64,000 bases of DNA from an uncultured Micrococcaceae bacterium (GCA_947502645.1 CANNAD010000002.1:248001-312000); one strand, 5' to 3'; counted from the stretch's first letter, positions 35,998 through 44,966 are shown. Numbers and translations are program-made. The notes: generated by a model not told the origin, from the letters alone.

Positions 35998-36723
35998 GTG
36001 CGGGTTCTCACCATCATTCCCACATACAACGAGATTGAGTCGCTTCCCGACACCCTCTCCCGATTGCGGAACGCTGTTCCGGACAGCGACGTCCTCGTGG
36101 TGGACGACAACAGCCCTGATGGCACCGGCGACTATGCGGATCAGCAGGCCGCCGAGGACCGGAATGTTCATGTCCTTCACCGGCACGGCAAAGAAGGTCT
36201 CGGAGCAGCCTATATAGCGGGTTTTCGCTGGGGATTGGACCGCGGCTACGACGTTCTGGTGGAGATGGACGCGGACGGTTCCCACCGTCCGGAGGAGCTA
36301 CCGCCCTTGCTCGCTGCTGTGGACGCTGGCGCGGACCTCGTTATTGGGTCGCGTTGGGTACCGGGCGGCAGCGTGGTGAACTGGCCTCTGCACCGGAAAC
36401 TCATTTCGCGTGCCGGCAGCACCTATTCCCGGCTTCTCCTTGGTCTGCGGCTACGCGACATTACTGCCGGTTTCCGGGCGTTCCGGCGGACGACGCTGGA
36501 GCAGATAGACCTGTCGCAGATCGAATCTGTTGGTTACGGATTCCAGGTCGATATGACCTTCCGGGTCGCACGCCAGGGTCTTCGGATCGTGGAGGTTCCC
36601 ATCACCTTTGTCGAGAGGGTTCTGGGGGACTCAAAGATGAGCGGAAACATTGTGTTCGAGGCGATGTGGAATGTCACCCGATGGGGTTTGACCGCGCGAT
36701 GGAAGAAGCTGACGCAACGCTGA
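35998..36723 (+). CDS. ppm1: Polyprenol-phosphate mannose synthase (DPM1-like)
   Basis: A 241-aa GT2 glycosyltransferase that transfers mannose from GDP-mannose to polyprenyl phosphate, giving the donor for lipomannan-type glycans and protein O-mannosylation. Family segments: [63 protein letters not shown] (the DxD motif) and [18 protein letters not shown], ending with [26 protein letters not shown]. It is the single-domain form without the acyltransferase domain of mycobacterial Ppm1. GTG start preceded by GAAGGTA. Strong terminator follows. Confidence 0.9.
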   Translation: MRVLTIIPTYNEIESLPDTLSRLRNAVPDSDVLVVDDNSPDGTGDYADQQAAEDRNVHVLHRHGKEGLGAAYIAGFRWGLDRGYDVLVEMDADGSHRPEELPPLLAAVDAGADLVIGSRWVPGGSVVNWPLHRKLISRAGSTYSRLLLGLRLRDITAGFRAFRRTTLEQIDLSQIESVGYGFQVDMTFRVARQGLRIVEVPITFVERVLGDSKMSGNIVFEAMWNVTRWGLTARWKKLTQR

Positions 36724-36747
36724 CAGGTTGTCGATGAAGCCTTAAAC

Positions 36748-36785
36748 ATGTGTGGGACCGGAGCGTTGGCTCCGGTCCCACACAT
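36748..36785. terminator. Bidirectional terminator between ppm1 and rbpA
   Basis: Perfect 17-bp hairpin: 36748-36764 with 36769-36785, loop GTTG, A/T-rich on both sides. It serves both convergent genes. Confidence 0.88.
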
Positions 36786-36798
36786 ATTTAATGAGTCT

Positions 36799-37137
36799 CT
36801 ACGCTGAACGTCGCCGTTCGCGGAGCTTGGTCAGACGATCCTGAAGGATCTGCTCAAGTTCTTCCACCGAGCGACGTTCGAGGAGCATGTCCCAGTGTGT
36901 GCGGACTGGTTTGTCGTTCGGGTTGATGGGCTTTTCGCCATCGACGATTATTGCTTCCTTGCCGGTTTTCGAAACCCATACCGGGGGGATCTCGGCCTCG
37001 GAGGAGAATGTCACGAAGACGCGCTCCCCGTCGCTGCAGCGGTACTCGACCCGCTGCCGTGGGGCCGGCTCAACACCAGACTCCGTTTCCATGCTCTGTG
37101 CACCGAGGCGCATGCCTCGGAGGCTACGATCGCTCAT
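36799..37137 (-). CDS. rbpA: RNA polymerase-binding protein RbpA
   Basis: A 112-aa transcription activator that binds RNA polymerase and the primary sigma factor and stabilises the open complex. Landmarks: LRGMRLGAQSMETE (N-terminal tail), the core beta domain, and KPVRTHWDMLLERRSVEELEQILQDRL (basic linker and sigma-interacting helix). Only one Cys (YRCSDG) is present, and the second pair seen in Streptomyces RbpA is replaced by WVSKTG, so zinc is unlikely to be bound, as in the mycobacterial type. ATG with AAGGAG. A SigR-type promoter lies about 90 nt upstream. Confidence 0.95.
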   Translation of the reverse strand: MSDRSLRGMRLGAQSMETESGVEPAPRQRVEYRCSDGERVFVTFSSEAEIPPVWVSKTGKEAIIVDGEKPINPNDKPVRTHWDMLLERRSVEELEQILQDRLTKLRERRRSA

Positions 37138-37227
37138 GCGAGTCGGCTCCTTAAAATAGTTCTGATGTGTACCTTCGAATCGAAGGAAAACTCTTGGTGG
37201 CCATGTCGTTCGGGAGACTGCCGATAT

Positions 37228-37253
37228 AACGGGTGTGGTACCCGACTTATTCC
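37228..37253 (-). promoter_or_regulatory. SigR/SigH-type promoter of rbpA
   Basis: On the minus strand GGAAT, 18-bp spacer, GTT: an exact match to the disulfide-stress sigma consensus. rbpA is a known SigR target in Streptomyces, so position and target agree. It leaves a leader of roughly 85 nt. Confidence 0.7.
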
Positions 37254-37311
37254 GTCAGGCACCACATCCGTCTGCGGTCTCTATTGGCGAAGTGTCAATT
37301 CTACGCTAGGA

Positions 37312-38253
37312 TCACTGCCCGCTGGGCCCCGAGCTCATGGGGGAGGAGGGGGCATCCGGGGTGGAGTTGCCCAGAACATCGCCAATACCCTTCAATGCTT
37401 CGCCTACTTCGCTGGGGATGATCCACAATTTGTTGGACGTTCCGTCTGCGAGTTTGGGCAGGGTCTGAAGGTACTGGTAGGCCAGCAGCTTCTGCGTTGG
37501 ATTTCCGGCATGGATTGCGCCGAAGACTTTCTGGATAGCCTGTGACTCACCGTCAGCCCGCAGGATGGCGGCTTTGGCGTCGCCCTCCGCGGCGAGGATG
37601 GATGCCTGCCGTTGACCCTCGGCAGTGAGAATCGCTGACTGCTTGGTGCCTTCAGCGGTCAGAATTGCGGCGCGGCGGTCCCGCTCGGCGCGCATCTGCT
37701 TTTCCATGGAGTCCTGGATGGACAGGGGCGGGTCGATCGCTTTGAGCTCCACTCGACCTACACGAATGCCCCACCGGCCGGTTGCTTCATCAAGAACGCC
37801 GCGCAGCTGACCGTTGATCTGGTCGCGGGATGTCAACGCCTCTTCAAGGTTCAGCCCACCGACAACATTTCGGAGGGTCGTGGTCGTGAGCTGTTCCACT
37901 GCCTGAATGTAGTTGGCGATTTCATATGTTGCGGCACGCGGATCTGTGACCTGGAAGTACACGACCGTATCAATCGACACCACCAGGTTGTCCTCGGTGA
38001 TGACTGGCTGCGGAGGGAAGGAGACCACCTGCTCGCGGAGGTCCAGCATGGGCAGAACCCTGTCCACGAACGGGATGAGTACAGTCAGCCCCGGTGTCAG
38101 CGTGCGCTGGTATTTACCCAGGCGTTCGACGACGCCGGCTCTGGCCTGCGGAATGATACGGATGGATTTGATCAGAATGACCAGTACGAAGATGACGAGG
38201 ACGATGAGGACTATGGTGAGACCTATCGATCCGGCGCTGGCGCCGTCGTTCAT
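37312..38253 (-). CDS. SPFH/Band 7 (stomatin-like) membrane protein
   Basis: A 313-aa protein with an N-terminal membrane helix (IGLTIVLIVLVIFVLVILIKSI), the SPFH domain (IIPQARAGVVERLGKYQRTLTPGLTVLIPFVDRVLPMLDLREQVVSFPPQPV, YQTLP-type end) and a coiled-coil, alanine-rich stretch (MRAERDRRAAILTAEGTKQSAILTAEGQRQASILAAEGDAKAAIL) with a repeated AIL-TAEG unit. Such proteins form oligomeric membrane microdomains. The upstream NfeD-family gene on the same strand (39-bp gap) is the usual partner. Confidence 0.92.
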   Translation of the reverse strand: MNDGASAGSIGLTIVLIVLVIFVLVILIKSIRIIPQARAGVVERLGKYQRTLTPGLTVLIPFVDRVLPMLDLREQVVSFPPQPVITEDNLVVSIDTVVYFQVTDPRAATYEIANYIQAVEQLTTTTLRNVVGGLNLEEALTSRDQINGQLRGVLDEATGRWGIRVGRVELKAIDPPLSIQDSMEKQMRAERDRRAAILTAEGTKQSAILTAEGQRQASILAAEGDAKAAILRADGESQAIQKVFGAIHAGNPTQKLLAYQYLQTLPKLADGTSNKLWIIPSEVGEALKGIGDVLGNSTPDAPSSPMSSGPSGQ

Positions 38254-38292
38254 GTTTCCCCTTGCGTGTTGTGTTGTTGTGAAATGTTTCCG

Positions 38293-38769
38293 CTATTGAA
38301 TGCGGGTTTCTGAATCTGTTGACCTGAGGGCGTGTACCACGGCTGTAGCGCCGTCGATCCTGGAAACTGAAACGCGTTGCCCTGCTTCCACCGATGAGCC
38401 GTCCGCTGTTTTGGCTGACCAGGTGTCTCCACCCAGTTTCACGAGCCCGGAGTTGCCGGTGACCGGCTCGAGGGTCATCGCTGTTTCCCCGATGAGCCGT
38501 TCAATGTTGTTTCGCTGCTCACGGGGTCCCTTTTTGAGGTGCTTGAGCGCGATGGGCCTGACGACGGCGATCATCAGGAGAGCGACGACGCAGAAGACCA
38601 CCACCTGAAGGACAAAAGGCGCGCCAAGGAAGGTGGCAATCAGTGCAGCGAGGGAACCCGCAGAGAGCATGAGGAAGAACAGATCGAGTGTCAATGATTC
38701 GATAGCCGCCAGAACCAGAAACAGAACCAGCCAGAGAATCCATACATTCTCGACAATCCATTCGAACAT
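38293..38769 (-). CDS. NfeD-family membrane protein
   Basis: A 158-aa short NfeD: three to four membrane helices in residues 8-75 (VWILWLVLFLVLAAIESLTLDLFFLMLSAGSLAALIATFLG), followed by a C-terminal OB-fold domain (LIGETAMTLEPVTGNSGLVKLGGDTWSAKTADGSSVEAGQRVSVSRIDGATAVV). NfeD proteins pair with SPFH proteins, probably shaping membrane domains. ATG with GGGGGAG 6 nt upstream. First gene of a two-gene operon with the SPFH gene. Confidence 0.92.
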   Translation of the reverse strand: MFEWIVENVWILWLVLFLVLAAIESLTLDLFFLMLSAGSLAALIATFLGAPFVLQVVVFCVVALLMIAVVRPIALKHLKKGPREQRNNIERLIGETAMTLEPVTGNSGLVKLGGDTWSAKTADGSSVEAGQRVSVSRIDGATAVVHALRSTDSETRIQ

Positions 38770-38881
38770 TGCTCCCCCTTGAGTACGTTATGGTTCCCGG
38801 AACGCTTGGCAGATCCGGCCGACTTTGTCTGGGAAGCCGGTACCTCTATCATGCCCGATGTGAGCCCGGCTACATAGCCGG

Positions 38882-39733
38882 TCAGCCCGGCGCAGCAGCC
38901 AGACGGCCGAAGATCTGAAGACTGAAACGCGCTGTGACCGTCAGGGTAGTCACGTCCGACGCAGCTGCTTCCACTTCTTCTCGAGTTGTATGGAAGGCCG
39001 AAGGGCCCATGAGGACGGCGTTGACGACGTCGGCCCGGCTGAGCTTCATCGGGTAGGTGATGTTGCTGGATTCCAGTTCCTGAAAATGCGGGTGCGCTGA
39101 CTTCCGCAGCTCATCGGCCTTGTCTGCGCCGACGTCGAGCATCCCGATGGTCTCGCGCAGTTCCTGAAGGTGACCGGGAAGCGGGGTGACGACGATGAGG
39201 TGTCCCTCAGGGCGCATGACCCGGTGGAACTCTGGGAGGTTTCTGGGCGCGAAGATATTGAGGATTACGTCGACAGCCTGGTCCTGCAGGGGGATGCGCT
39301 GCCAGATGTCCCACACGAGGCTCAGCGGGCGGCCCTCGCTACGGGCGCAGCGCCTCAACGCATATCGGGAGATATCGATGGCCAGACTTTTGGCGGCAGT
39401 CAGCTCTTTCGCGCGTTGGAGGTAATAACCGGTGCCCGCACCCGCGTCGAGTATTACCGTCGACGATCGTGCCGTGTTCCGTTGTACCGCGTCTGCGATG
39501 GCGTCGGCCAATTTCAGATAGTGGCCCGCGGATTGGAAATCATCCCTGGCTTGCACCATAGCCGCCGTGTCAGCGCGGAACCCCGTGCCACGGCCGGTCA
39601 GCAGGTTGTAGTAGCCCTGCTTGGCGGCGTCGAACCGGTGGCCCTGAACGCAGGTCAGTGTTCCATTGTCAGCCACGTGCATGCCCGCATGGCAGACCGG
39701 GCAGCTGAGCAGATCAACGGGTCGGGATGTCAC
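38882..39733 (-). CDS. RlmA-like 23S rRNA (guanine-N1)-methyltransferase
   Basis: A 283-aa methyltransferase of the RlmA(I)/RlmA(II) family, which methylates a guanine in helix 35 of 23S rRNA and can influence macrolide or tylosin sensitivity (TlrB). A zinc finger at the N-terminus (LLSCPVCHAGMHV, TCVQGHRFD) is followed by QGYYNLLTG and the SAM-binding motif VILDAGAGTGYYLQRA; NIFAPRNLPEFHRVMRPEGHLIVVTPLPGHLQEL is also typical. GTG start at 39733, 6 nt after a TAAGAT, with no ribosome site. The exact target base (745 or 748) cannot be told. Confidence 0.87.
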   Translation of the reverse strand: MTSRPVDLLSCPVCHAGMHVADNGTLTCVQGHRFDAAKQGYYNLLTGRGTGFRADTAAMVQARDDFQSAGHYLKLADAIADAVQRNTARSSTVILDAGAGTGYYLQRAKELTAAKSLAIDISRYALRRCARSEGRPLSLVWDIWQRIPLQDQAVDVILNIFAPRNLPEFHRVMRPEGHLIVVTPLPGHLQELRETIGMLDVGADKADELRKSAHPHFQELESSNITYPMKLSRADVVNAVLMGPSAFHTTREEVEAAASDVTTLTVTARFSLQIFGRLAAAPG

Positions 39734-39739
39734 TGATCC

Positions 39740-39745
39740 ATCTTA
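39740..39745 (-). promoter_or_regulatory. Leaderless -10 of the RlmA-like gene
   Basis: Minus-strand TAAGAT, 6 nt before the GTG at 39733. Confidence 0.55.
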
Positions 39746-39807
39746 GATCGCACACTGTGCGGCCGCGTCCGGACCGGCGGGAATTCGCGCTGGTTGGGCC
39801 TTCGGAC

Positions 39808-39813
39808 TACGCT
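39808..39813 (+). promoter_or_regulatory. Leaderless -10 of the S9 peptidase gene
   Basis: TACGCT, 6 nt before the GTG at 39820. It lies back to back with the RlmA-like promoter. Confidence 0.55.
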
Positions 39814-39819
39814 CGAGGT

Positions 39820-41844
39820 GTGAAACCAAGTGACCTGCGTCTCCTCAATTCTGTGTCCGCACCAACGCTCCATCCGCTCGGCAAAAAGACCGCCGTGTCT
39901 GTCACCAGGCCGGATTTCGATGCTGATAGCTACGTTGGCCAACTGTGGGAAGTGCCCGTCGAGGGCGGTCATCCCCGCCGGCTCACGCGTGGCTTCCGAG
40001 ATACGTCGCCGAAGTATTCGCCAGACGGTTCACTGCTGGCGTTTCTCCGTGCTGGTCCGGGCTCGCGTCCGCAGCTGTCGGTCGTGCCTGCTGACGGCGG
40101 TGAGCCCATGGTCATTTCCGACCAGAAGGGCGGTGTGTCCTGGTTCTCTTGGTCTCCTGATTCCAGCTGCATCGTTTTCACGTCCCGTGTTCCCGAACAT
40201 GGACGCTACGGCACGGTCGACGGCGTTGGAGCCGGTGCTGAGGATCCGCGCCTGATCAGCACCAAGAAATATCGGATGAACGGCTTGGGCTATACGGGTG
40301 ACCAGCACAGTCATGTGTTCCTCGTGGAGGTCCCGAGCCTGAATGACGAGCCCTACATCAAGCCTGTTGGCCGGGCAGCCGAGTCCCGGGGCAGCGAAGA
40401 CACGACGAATAGCGGTTTTCCGGAGGCTACGCAGCTGACGTCTGGGGACGCTGATTATGGACAACCGGTTTTCAGCACGGACGGTGCGAAGATTCTCTTC
40501 AGCGGCTCACCTGCCGAAAACGCTGACGAAACCCTTTTGAGCGTGCTCTATGAAGTATCGCGGGACGGGGGAGAGCCGTCCCTCATTCCAACACCGGCCG
40601 GAGTTTCGTGTTCCCGCCCGGTTCAAAGCCATGACGGGGCAACGCTCTACTTCCTCGGTAGCGACCTCGGCGCGGACGGGCTGGACTTCGTTGCACGCAA
40701 TTCAGCCCTTTACGCTACGCGCGCCGGGGCAGCAGCGGCGCGACTCACCGATCCGGAAAGTCTGGACCTCGCCGAAGTCGGCGACATCGTTCCCCTGGAG
40801 TCCGGAGGTGCATTGGTCTTCAACCGGGCCCGAGGCGCCGGAGAGCTTCTCAGCGTTACAGCGGACGGCACCCTCGACGTCGTGGCTTCCGGTGAGCGCA
40901 TCATCACGGGCGCGGACGCGGTGGGCACAACGGTGGTTGTCGCCTATACGGATCCGCTGACGATGGGTGATGTAGCGAGGGTCGACGGCGGCTGGCGTCC
41001 GCTGACTGATTTCTCCAGCAGCCTCAGGGACCAGGCGCGTGTGGAAGCTCCCCGCGAATTGACGTTCGCTGCTCCGGACGGGCATCCGGTGCATGGCTGG
41101 CTTGTCATGCCGGAAGGGGAGGGGCCGCACCCTGTTCTGCTGAATATCCATGGGGGTCCGTATGCGCAGTACGGCGTTGGGCTCTTCGATGAGGCGCAGG
41201 TCTACGCGGAGGCCGGATACGCAGTGCTGATGTGCAATCCGCGAGGTTCGGCGGGGTACGGCCAGGAGCATGGCCGGGCCATCAAGGAGGCCATGGGAAC
41301 GGTCGACTTTGATGACGTCATCGCTTTCCTGGAGGGCGCTCTGGAAACGCAACCAGGTCTGGACGGAGAGTGTCTGGGTGTCATGGGAGGTTCCTATGGC
41401 GGTTACCTGACTGCCTGGACCATTTCGCAGGATCATCGGTTTACTGCTGCAATTGTGGAGCGCGGCTATCTGGACCCGCCGTCGTTCGTTGGTTCATCGG
41501 ATATCGGCTGGTTCTTCTCCGGCGCCTATACAGGCACCGATCCTGAGAAGGTTCGGGCACAGAGTCCGTTTGCGCATATCGATGCTGTGGAGACCCCAAC
41601 TCTGGTGGTTCACTCAGAGGAGGATCTCCGCTGCCCTCTCGAGCAGGCGCAACGTTATTACACGGCGTTGAAACTCAAGGGAGTGCCAACGGAGTTGCTG
41701 GTTTTCCCGGGTGAGAACCATGAACTGTCCCGGGCTGGGACGCCATGGCACCGTCGGCAGCGTTTCGAACATATTCTGCGGTGGTGGGCGCGTTACCTTC
41801 CCACCTCAAGGAACAAGGCCGACGACGACGGCCAGTCAGCGTAG
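39820..41844 (+). CDS. S9-family peptidase (prolyl oligopeptidase / acylaminoacyl-peptidase type)
   Basis: A 674-aa serine peptidase. The N-terminal ~400 residues form a WD40/PD40-like beta propeller (GHPRRLTRGFRDTSPKYSPDGSLLAFL, SWFSWSPDSSCIVF), the C-terminal ~260 the alpha/beta hydrolase with GGSYGGY (Ser525), the Asp in HSEEDLRCP and the His in GENHELS. I start at the GTG at 39820 (VKPSDLRLLNSVSAPTLHP), where family homology begins; the open frame extends 31 codons further upstream into the RlmA-like promoter. Substrates are probably small peptides in the cytoplasm. Confidence 0.9.
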   Translation: MKPSDLRLLNSVSAPTLHPLGKKTAVSVTRPDFDADSYVGQLWEVPVEGGHPRRLTRGFRDTSPKYSPDGSLLAFLRAGPGSRPQLSVVPADGGEPMVISDQKGGVSWFSWSPDSSCIVFTSRVPEHGRYGTVDGVGAGAEDPRLISTKKYRMNGLGYTGDQHSHVFLVEVPSLNDEPYIKPVGRAAESRGSEDTTNSGFPEATQLTSGDADYGQPVFSTDGAKILFSGSPAENADETLLSVLYEVSRDGGEPSLIPTPAGVSCSRPVQSHDGATLYFLGSDLGADGLDFVARNSALYATRAGAAAARLTDPESLDLAEVGDIVPLESGGALVFNRARGAGELLSVTADGTLDVVASGERIITGADAVGTTVVVAYTDPLTMGDVARVDGGWRPLTDFSSSLRDQARVEAPRELTFAAPDGHPVHGWLVMPEGEGPHPVLLNIHGGPYAQYGVGLFDEAQVYAEAGYAVLMCNPRGSAGYGQEHGRAIKEAMGTVDFDDVIAFLEGALETQPGLDGECLGVMGGSYGGYLTAWTISQDHRFTAAIVERGYLDPPSFVGSSDIGWFFSGAYTGTDPEKVRAQSPFAHIDAVETPTLVVHSEEDLRCPLEQAQRYYTALKLKGVPTELLVFPGENHELSRAGTPWHRRQRFEHILRWWARYLPTSRNKADDDGQSA

Positions 41845-41882
41845 TTTCAGGAAACGTTTCGCTCCCGGGAGGCATGACGACA

Positions 41883-43604
41883 ATGAGTGCACAAGACGAC
41901 GGCCCTGATGCAGGAGTGAGAGAATCACTCGATGCGGATATCGATGCGCTGAAGGCTGGTGAGCGGCGCTGGGGTCAGACTGACCATGCTGGTCGGGCGG
42001 CGCTGTTGTCGGCCCTCCATGACTCTGTCGGGTCGGTGGCTGAGGAATGGGCCACGACGGCTGCGGAGTTCAAGGGTTTGGAGCCGGATTCTCCGCTCGT
42101 TGGTGAGGAGTGGACGTCAGGGCCCTATGGCGTTTTGACGGCGCTGACGGTCCTTCGGGAAAGTGTCGAGGCTATAGGTAGGGGTGAGAGCCCGGTCGAG
42201 GGCATCCGCTTTGGTCATGCCCCTGGCGGCCGTGTCACCGTCCCCGTTTTGCCGTCTCGTCCTCATGAAGCCCTCTTGCTGCATGGATTCAGTGCAGCTG
42301 TGTGGATGCCGCCGGGAGTTTCACCCGGCGAGGTCCGTTCAAGGGCAGGACTTGGTGCTTTGAACCCTGAAGCTACGGGTGGGGTGGGGCTGGTTCTCGG
42401 TGCCGGCAACGTGACGTCGATTCCCGCCCTGGACGTACTGTATGCCCTGGTTGCCGAAAACCGCGTCAGTATTCTGAAGCTCAATCCCGTCATGGATTCC
42501 ATGCGGTCCGTGTTCGAGGTTGCCTTCGCCCCGTTGATCAGTAGGGGACTGTTGCGAATTGTCAGTGGCGGCGGCGACGTCGGGGGTTATCTGGCACATC
42601 ATGCAGGCGTCGCGCATGTCCACATCACCGGAAGCGCAGCCACGCACGACGTCGTTGCTTTCGGTCCAGGTGAAGAAGGACGACGCCGGAAAGCTGCGGG
42701 GGAGCCGCTCCTGGACAAGCCGATGACCAGCGAGCTCGGTGGGGTCTCGCCCATCATCGTGGTTCCGGGTGAATGGTCTGAGGAAGACCTGCGGTATCAA
42801 GCGGAACATGTGGTCACGCAGCGGCTGCATAACGGAGGGTATAACTGCATTGCGGGACAGGTTGTTGTCGTCAGCGCTGACTGGCCGCAGAAGCAGGAGT
42901 TCCGGGCCGCGATCAGGGATGTTCTCCATGAGTTGGCTCCGCGTCTTGCCTGGTATCCCGGGAGCGATGCGAGAGTTTCAGGGGCCCTTGAATCGTTCCC
43001 GAAGGCGGAGCGTTTGGGCGGTTCCGGGGAACGCCTTCTCGTGGACGTTGACCCTGACGATGACGTGATGTTGAGAACTGAGTACTTTGCACCAGTTCTC
43101 GGATTCCTCGAACTGCCCGGGATGGAACAGGAATTCCTGGACCGGGCCGTTGATACGGTCAACAAGGATTTTCTGGGAACACTTGGTGCCAACGTGATCG
43201 TGGCGCCGGAGACAATGAGGATCCTCGGGCACGGGTTTGACGAGGCGATGGCGAAGCTGCGCTACGGAACTGTGGCGATCAATGCGTGGACGGCACTTGG
43301 CTTCCTCACGGCTGCCGCTCCGTGGGGTGCTTATCCCGGGCACGTCCTCGAGGACGTGGAAAGCGGTATAGGCGTCGTTCATAACGCGTTGTTGCTTGAA
43401 AATCCTGAGAAAACCGTGGTCCGTGGACCGTTTCGGCCATTTCCGAGGTCTGTCATGCACGGAGAGTTTGCACTGTTCCCGAAGCCTCCATGGTTCGTCA
43501 CGTCCAGGAGCGCCGCGGATACGGGTAGATTGCTCACGCGCTTCGCTGCAAACCCGGGGTGGGGACATTTGCCGGGGATCTTCGCGCAAGCATTCCGAGC
43601 CTAG
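41883..43604 (+). CDS. Aldehyde dehydrogenase family protein
   Basis: A 573-aa NAD(P)-dependent aldehyde dehydrogenase-fold protein, longer than the usual ~490. The cofactor-binding half includes GGVGLVLGAGNVTSIPALDVLYALVAEN and VHITGSAATHD, the catalytic half ELGGVSPIIVVPGEWSEEDL and NGGYNCIAGQVVVV with the nucleophilic Cys. The first ~120 residues match no domain I know. I choose the ATG at 41883 (MSAQDDGPD): GGGAGG is 10 nt upstream, whereas it nearly abuts the ATG at 41874. A GNAT gene follows after 10 bp. Substrate unknown. Confidence 0.85.
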   Translation: MSAQDDGPDAGVRESLDADIDALKAGERRWGQTDHAGRAALLSALHDSVGSVAEEWATTAAEFKGLEPDSPLVGEEWTSGPYGVLTALTVLRESVEAIGRGESPVEGIRFGHAPGGRVTVPVLPSRPHEALLLHGFSAAVWMPPGVSPGEVRSRAGLGALNPEATGGVGLVLGAGNVTSIPALDVLYALVAENRVSILKLNPVMDSMRSVFEVAFAPLISRGLLRIVSGGGDVGGYLAHHAGVAHVHITGSAATHDVVAFGPGEEGRRRKAAGEPLLDKPMTSELGGVSPIIVVPGEWSEEDLRYQAEHVVTQRLHNGGYNCIAGQVVVVSADWPQKQEFRAAIRDVLHELAPRLAWYPGSDARVSGALESFPKAERLGGSGERLLVDVDPDDDVMLRTEYFAPVLGFLELPGMEQEFLDRAVDTVNKDFLGTLGANVIVAPETMRILGHGFDEAMAKLRYGTVAINAWTALGFLTAAAPWGAYPGHVLEDVESGIGVVHNALLLENPEKTVVRGPFRPFPRSVMHGEFALFPKPPWFVTSRSAADTGRLLTRFAANPGWGHLPGIFAQAFRA

Positions 43605-43614
43605 GGGAGTGCAA

Positions 43615-44223
43615 GTGCAAGAGACGCTACGTACAGGGCGTCTAATTCTCCGTCCCTGGGCTGACGACGACGCAGAATTCGTGTACGACATGTACTCCCG
43701 CTGGGAAGTCCAACGCTATATCGGCGTCGTTCCGCGCGTCATGCAAGACCGGGACGAAGCGCGTGAACGCATTGCACGCTGGCGCGAACTCGCCAACAAC
43801 GTGCACGCTATTTGGGCTGCAGAGCGTGAAGCCGATGGGCAGTTGGTAGGCACCGTCCTGCTCAAGCCAATACCCGCCTCCGGGGCTGAGCCACTAGATA
43901 CACCCACCGATACGGAAGTGGGCTGGCATTTCCACCCAGATTTCTGGGGAAACGGGTATGCCAGCGAGGGGGCCGCCGCTGCCTTGGCTCACGGGTTCCG
44001 CCACGGGCTCAAGGAGATCGTCGCAGTAACCAACCCAGCCAACGCACCGTCCCAGCGTGTCTGTCAACGAATAGGGATGCAGGCGCAGGGTCTGACCGAC
44101 CGCTATTACGACACGACATGCGAACTATTCATCGCTTCGCCTGTGTACACCAAGAATCAGCAATTGTCAGCGAAGGGCCTGCCAGGGCGACGCCAGCCGA
44201 GTGGCAGTGAGCGGACAATGTAA
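43615..44223 (+). CDS. GNAT-family N-acetyltransferase
   Basis: A 202-aa acetyltransferase of the RimJ/RimL type (TLRTGRLILRPWADDDAEFVYDM), with the acetyl-CoA segment in TEVGWHFHPDFWGNGYASEGAAAALAHGF and NAPSQRVCQRIGM. Target unknown. The GTG at 43615 follows GGGGAG by 7 nt; the GTG at 43609 is also in frame. It probably forms a two-gene unit with the aldehyde dehydrogenase. Its last 67 bp overlap a convergent orphan gene, and the C-terminal ~20 residues (KGLPGRRQPSGSERTM) look unconserved. Confidence 0.83.
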   Translation: MQETLRTGRLILRPWADDDAEFVYDMYSRWEVQRYIGVVPRVMQDRDEARERIARWRELANNVHAIWAAEREADGQLVGTVLLKPIPASGAEPLDTPTDTEVGWHFHPDFWGNGYASEGAAAALAHGFRHGLKEIVAVTNPANAPSQRVCQRIGMQAQGLTDRYYDTTCELFIASPVYTKNQQLSAKGLPGRRQPSGSERTM

Positions 44224-44588
44224 TGAGCGTCATCGTGGTCTCTCCGGCGCATTGGGAGGTCCCGCATGGCATTGGAGCGGCTTGCATGCACGCTGACAGC
44301 GATAGGGTCTGCTGCTTCTTGGGAGGTGGCGCCCCCAGCTGCCAGAATCACGATGTGAACGGCGTCGCCAACTTGCTCGACGACCTCGTGCGTTTCCCAC
44401 ACCACCCGCGTTTCGGGTTCGCGGGCCGCAATCTCTGCCTCGATGGCTCGCGCTTCATCTTCGGTCGGGACAACAGCGATCAGCGGTTCGGGCTCCTCCG
44501 GACCAGAACGTGCGTAGACGACGTTAATCGCATTCAGGGATGGGTTAGCCCTCGCGGGGTCCCATTGCCTATGTTGTTTCCTAGCCAC
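44157..44588 (-). CDS. Orphan protein of unknown function
   Basis: A 143-aa open frame with a sensible start (GTG at 44588 with GAGGAAAG upstream) and a protein-like middle: PLIAVVPTEDEARAIEAEIAAREPETRVVWETHEVVEQVGDAVHIVILAAGG, i.e. alternating strands and an acidic helix. The C-terminus is Arg-rich. I recognise no family. It overlaps the GNAT gene tail to tail by 67 bp and diverges from the UvrA-like gene. It may be a real lineage-specific gene; a spurious frame is possible. Confidence 0.45.
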   Translation of the reverse strand: MARKQHRQWDPARANPSLNAINVVYARSGPEEPEPLIAVVPTEDEARAIEAEIAAREPETRVVWETHEVVEQVGDAVHIVILAAGGATSQEAADPIAVSVHASRSNAMRDLPMRRRDHDDAHYIVRSLPLGWRRPGRPFADNC

Positions 44589-44767
44589 CGCAGTCTTTCC
44601 TCGCTCACACGTTTTCTTCCTAGCATGTTTCCCCGATAATGAGATTAGCGTCATACGTACTAGCGAAGAATGCAATAGGCATCTGAAAGAGCACTGACCC
44701 GCACAAAAGTGCCAAGTTCGACGAACTGTCGGGCTGCACTTAGCAAGACGCGTCGAACGACTCGAGA

Positions 44768-44839
44768 CAGCCGGGCTTGAGCCCGTCGAAAGAATCTCAG
44801 GTGACGAGGTCGAGCGGACTCTGCGCGTACTCGACCTCG
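44768..44839 (+). promoter_or_regulatory. Two hairpins in the leader of the UvrA-like gene
   Basis: The 378-bp gap 44589-44966 has no convincing protein gene. It contains CGGGC-TTGA-GCCCG (44772-44785) and a perfect 10-bp hairpin with arms CGAGGTCGAG (44805-44814) and CTCGACCTCG (44830-44839). A seven-codon frame (GTG AAC TCA ... TGA, 44856-44879) with GGGGAG upstream follows. This could be an attenuator in the leader; it is inference. Confidence 0.35.
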
Positions 44840-44966
44840 GGGGAGCCACCATCTCGTGAACTCACGTGATTGCAGCTGAAAGACGTTGGCGATTTGAGCC
44901 GGGCATGGTTTGCTGTCATCGAGACACCGGTTCCGGGCCCGACTACCAGATGGAGATGTGAAGGGC

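Noticed and set aside
35641-36285. Minus-strand frames 35641-36285 and 35670-35981 in the region before ppm1
   Set aside because: No ribosome sites or recognisable domains; the first runs into ppm1. The region is better explained as non-coding and structured.
36799-37137. Loss of zinc-binding Cys in RbpA as a novelty
   Set aside because: Mycobacterial RbpA also lacks the full zinc site, so this is a known subtype.
44715-44750. Possible LexA/SOS box for the UvrA-like gene
   Set aside because: AGTTCG-A-CGAACT has the half sites in the wrong order and spacing, and TCGAAC at 44753-44758 lacks the GTTCGA partner.
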